The notes under the pieces are model-generated. The model was given only the letters and a program-made list of their open reading frames with translations, ran no database searches and was not told the origin of the DNA. From Candidatus Culexmicrobium profundum (GTDB taxonomy: Archaea > Thermoproteota > Methanomethylicia > Culexarchaeales > Culexmicrobiaceae): a DNA stretch of 7,617 nucleotides. Below are positions 5,328-7,617 of the stretch, piece by piece; positions within the stretch are counted from its first letter, which is position 1, and each line of letters starts with the position of its first letter. The stretch lies in NCBI GenBank assembly GCA_025061245.1, contig JANZKD010000079.1:1-7617 (forward strand), read 5' to 3'. Both the position numbers and the translations under genes were made by a program.

Positions 5328-7070
5328 ATGCCTACGTCGAAAATCAATGTAACACTCGTAACTGGAAGAAGCCTAGATCAAGGAGAAGCACTAGACATTG
5401 GCAAAATAACGGAAAGATACTTCAAAAAAGTAGCTGTAATCGAATTAGATGAAGAAGATTTAAAGAAACTTGGAGTAACCAATGGTGGAACTGTTGAAAT
5501 AAAGACAGCTTATGGCAGTGTAGTAGCATTTGCAGTTAAATCAAGATTTAAACATCAAGGAGTAGCATTTATGCCCATGGGGCCATGGGCCAATATTGTA
5601 TGCGACTTTAACACTTATGGTTCAGGAATGCCGACATTTAAAGGAGTAGAAGCAGAAGTAACAGCCACTGAAAAACAGCCTCTAACTACAATTAATTTAT
5701 TAAAAGAATACTGCGAAATTGAACTACCCAGCATAATACATGAAAAAATTAAAGTAAATGAAGAAGGAGAAGAAAAAGTCCATGAAGCAGTTATATGCAC
5801 TTTTTGTGGATGCTTATGTGATGATCTCCAAGTAAAGGTCAAAGGCAACAAAATAATTGAAGTAAGAAGAGCATGCCAATTAGGTCGATCAAAAATTTTA
5901 CATAGACTCGAGAATAGAATTCTAAGCCCCTTAATAAAAGAGGAAGAAAGATTCATTAAAGTAGACTATGACACAGCAATTAAAAAGACTGCAGAAATAC
6001 TTGTAAATGCATCATACCCACTACTCTATGGTTGGAGCTCAACATCAACAGAAACTATTAGACTCGGCATTGAACTAGCTGAACTTGTAGGAGCAGCATT
6101 CGACAACACCAGTGTAATGTGCCATGGACCAACAATTCTAGGAGTACAAGAGGCAGGAACAGTAGCCGCCACACTCGGTAAAATCAGAAACTACGCAGAC
6201 CTGATAATCTACTGGGGTTGCAATCCAGTCTTTGCCCATCCAAGACATCTGGCAAGATACAGTGCCATGGCCCGAGGAATCTATGTAAAAACAAGAAAAG
6301 AAAGAAAAATAGTTGTAGTAGATGTAAGAGAAACACCAACCGCAAAAATAGCTGATCTATTCATTAAAATTAAGCCGAACTCCGACTACGAACTCATAAA
6401 AGCATTAAGAATGATTATAAACGACTTAGACGTAGAAGTAGATGAAGTAGGAGGAGTACCATTAGAGAAAATCTATGAACTTGCAGACCTTATGAGATCA
6501 GCAAAATATGGAGCACTACTCTTTGGATTAGGAGTAACAATGACCAAGGGTAAAGGCAGAAATATTGAAGAAGTAATAAGGCTAGTTCAAGACTTAAACA
6601 ACTGGACAAAATTCGTCCTTCTACCAATGAGAGGGCACTATAATGTAGTTGGAGCAAACATGGCATCATTATGGTTAACCGGATTCCCATACGCCCTAGA
6701 CTTTGCCAGAGGCTATCCAAGACATAACCCAGGAGTAACCTCAGCTACAGAACTACTCCTCAATGGAGAAGTAGATGCTGCACTAATTGTTGCATCAGAC
6801 CCAGCGGCACACTTCCCAGCAGTAGCCGTTAAAAATCTAGCCAAAATACCAGTAATAACAATCGATCCAAAATGGAACATGACATGTTTAATATCAGAAA
6901 TAATAATACCCTCAGCCTATGCAGGAATAGAATGCGAAGGATCAGCATATAGAATGGATAAAGTAGTCTTACACCTCAAGAAAATCGTAGACCCACCACC
7001 AGGAATATTGAGTGATGAAGCTATTCTAAAAAGAATAATAAAAGAAGTGAAAAAGCTTAGGAGGCTGTAA
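5328..7070 (+). CDS. fwdB: Formylmethanofuran dehydrogenase, fused subunits D (N-terminal) and B (catalytic)
   Basis: This 580-aa continuous frame joins two subunits normally encoded separately. Residues 1 to about 125 are FwdD/FmdD: NVTLVTGRSLDQGEALD, LKKLGVTNGGTVEIKTAYGSVVAFAV, FMPMGPWAN (81-89) and the GMPTFKGVEAEV end (100-111). This is the molybdopterin-dinucleotide-binding beta-barrel type. A linker covers about 126-153. Residues 154-580 are a full FwdB/FmdB: CTFCGCLCDD, with C157, C160 and C164 plus C183 as probable [4Fe-4S] ligands (C162 is extra), then SVMCHGPT (262-269), whose C265 is the expected Mo/W ligand. It is cysteine, not selenocysteine. Later motifs are YWGCNPVFAHPRHLARYS, LLPMRGHYNVVGAN and a C-terminal cofactor region, GIECEGSAYRMDK. 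In the cytoplasmic Fwd complex this part reduces CO2 to formate, which subunit A condenses with methanofuran. Mo or W use cannot be decided from sequence. It sits between mtd and fwdA (3-nt gap), so co-translation is likely. No frameshift or stop is seen at the junction. Confidence 0.93.
   Translation: MPTSKINVTLVTGRSLDQGEALDIGKITERYFKKVAVIELDEEDLKKLGVTNGGTVEIKTAYGSVVAFAVKSRFKHQGVAFMPMGPWANIVCDFNTYGSGMPTFKGVEAEVTATEKQPLTTINLLKEYCEIELPSIIHEKIKVNEEGEEKVHEAVICTFCGCLCDDLQVKVKGNKIIEVRRACQLGRSKILHRLENRILSPLIKEEERFIKVDYDTAIKKTAEILVNASYPLLYGWSSTSTETIRLGIELAELVGAAFDNTSVMCHGPTILGVQEAGTVAATLGKIRNYADLIIYWGCNPVFAHPRHLARYSAMARGIYVKTRKERKIVVVDVRETPTAKIADLFIKIKPNSDYELIKALRMIINDLDVEVDEVGGVPLEKIYELADLMRSAKYGALLFGLGVTMTKGKGRNIEEVIRLVQDLNNWTKFVLLPMRGHYNVVGANMASLWLTGFPYALDFARGYPRHNPGVTSATELLLNGEVDAALIVASDPAAHFPAVAVKNLAKIPVITIDPKWNMTCLISEIIIPSAYAGIECEGSAYRMDKVVLHLKKIVDPPPGILSDEAILKRIIKEVKKLRRL
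7059..7064 (+). promoter_or_regulatory. Shine-Dalgarno site of fwdA
   Basis: AGGAGG lies 9 nt before ATG 7074, within the last codons (Arg-Arg-Leu) of the fusion gene. It supports this start and tight coupling between the two cistrons. Confidence 0.75.
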
Positions 7071-7073
7071 ACT

Positions 7074-7617
7074 ATGGAGATTATAATTAAAAATGGATAT
7101 GTTTATGATCCCCTAAACAACATTAAAGGAGAAAAAATGGATATTGCAATTAAAGATGGAAAAATAGTATCCCCAAGTGGAATAGATGAAACTGAAGCTA
7201 AAATTATAGATGCCTCCGGAAAAGTTGTAATGCCAGGTGGAGTTGATTTACACACGCATATAGCTGGAACAAAGGTCAATCTTGGACGATTAATGACACC
7301 TGAAGAACACCATAAATTCTACCTTGAAGCTATACCTGGAATAAGGCGGTCAGGAACAGGTATAACAACTCCATCAACAATGCTAGTTGGGTATCAATAC
7401 GCTAAAATGGGCTGGACTACAGCCATCGAACCTGCAGCACCACCACTAAAAATCAGACATACACATGAAGAATTAGATGACACTCCAATCCTGGATAAAG
7501 CATGCTTCGTTCTCCTAGACTCCAATAGATTCATACTTGAATTCCTAGAAAAGGGAGAAATAGCTAAATGCGCAGCATTTGTAGCATGGATGTTAAAGGC
7601 AACTAAAAGCTATGCAA
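7074..7617 (+). CDS. fwdA: Formylmethanofuran dehydrogenase subunit A, N-terminal part (3' truncated)
   Basis: FwdA is the amidohydrolase-like subunit with a dinuclear zinc site that condenses formate, delivered through an internal tunnel, with methanofuran to give formylmethanofuran. The window shows 181 codons of an expected 560-580 or so. It begins MEIIIKNGYVYDPLNNI, a typical amidohydrolase beta-sandwich start. It then has VMPGGVDLHTHIAG (52-65) with metal ligands H60 and H62, GWTTAIEPAAPPLKIRHTHEEL (from 113), highly characteristic of FwdA/FmdA, and FVAWMLKATKSYA at the cut. K178 in ATKSY falls at the position of the carboxylated, zinc-bridging lysine that I recall as Lys178 in the Methanothermobacter enzyme; the other ligands lie beyond the edge. 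ATG 7074 follows a good Shine-Dalgarno and gives the canonical N-terminus. It is the third gene of mtd-fwdDB-fwdA; subunit C and ferredoxin-like subunits may follow. Confidence 0.95.
   Translation, partial: MEIIIKNGYVYDPLNNIKGEKMDIAIKDGKIVSPSGIDETEAKIIDASGKVVMPGGVDLHTHIAGTKVNLGRLMTPEEHHKFYLEAIPGIRRSGTGITTPSTMLVGYQYAKMGWTTAIEPAAPPLKIRHTHEELDDTPILDKACFVLLDSNRFILEFLEKGEIAKCAAFVAWMLKATKSYA

Noticed and set aside
6120..6122. Selenocysteine at the FwdB active site
   Set aside because: The metal-ligand codon in SVMCHGPT is TGC (cysteine), and no in-frame TGA occurs in the gene, so no Sec recoding is needed.
1..7617. tRNA, rRNA, CRISPR, insertion sequence or phage features
   Set aside because: Gaps between genes are short (the longest is 145 bp) and contain no tRNA-like stems, regularly spaced repeats, transposase fragments or terminal inverted repeats that I can see.

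Overview
This is an AT-rich archaeal chromosome fragment. The domain assignment rests on gene content. Three enzymes of the tetrahydromethanopterin (H4MPT)/methanofuran C1 branch are encoded together: Ftr, F420-dependent Mtd, and formylmethanofuran dehydrogenase (Fwd/Fmd). Coenzyme F420, methanofuran and this Mtd family point to an archaeon. The exact lineage cannot be read from one window. Methanogens, Archaeoglobi, anaerobic alkane oxidisers and Wood-Ljungdahl archaea of the Bathyarchaeia/Thermoproteota type all remain possible. No mcr, cdh or mtr gene is visible that would fix the direction of the pathway.

Layout. (1) Positions 2-631 hold the 3' part of a multi-spanning membrane protein, possibly the S component of an ECF-type vitamin transporter, read rightward and cut by the window edge. 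(2) A 145-bp gap carries a nested dyad structure and a likely promoter. (3) Positions 777-2213 encode a winged-helix domain fused to a PfkB/ribokinase-family kinase, probably a sugar- or nucleoside-responsive regulator-kinase. (4) Convergent to it, with 17 bp between stop codons, is a 12-TM major facilitator transporter (3373 to 2231, minus strand). (5) Upstream of that gene on the same strand is ftr (4358 to 3447). (6) A compact divergent promoter region separates ftr from a rightward operon: mtd (4477-5319), an unusual FwdD-FwdB fusion (5328-7070) and fwdA (from 7074, cut by the right edge). The operon gaps are 8 and 3 nt, each with a strong Shine-Dalgarno site.

How the genes work together. 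In the reductive direction, Fwd (DB fusion + A + subunits not seen here) fixes CO2 onto methanofuran. Ftr moves the formyl group to H4MPT. Mch, not in the window, cyclises it. Mtd reduces methenyl-H4MPT to methylene-H4MPT with F420H2. All steps are reversible, so the same set can oxidise C1 units to CO2. The ftr / mtd-fwd divergon puts them under one regulatory region. The kinase-regulator, MFS transporter and membrane protein have no obvious biochemical link to the C1 genes.

Most interesting points: the N-terminal FwdD + FwdB fusion, which reverses the usual domain order of molybdopterin oxidoreductases; the wHTH-PfkB fusion, whose kinase keeps the catalytic GAGD motif but seems to lack the Glu of the NXXE motif; the nested dyad upstream of that gene; and the matching TTG start architecture of ftr and mtd. 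I saw no tRNA, rRNA, CRISPR array, insertion sequence or phage gene.
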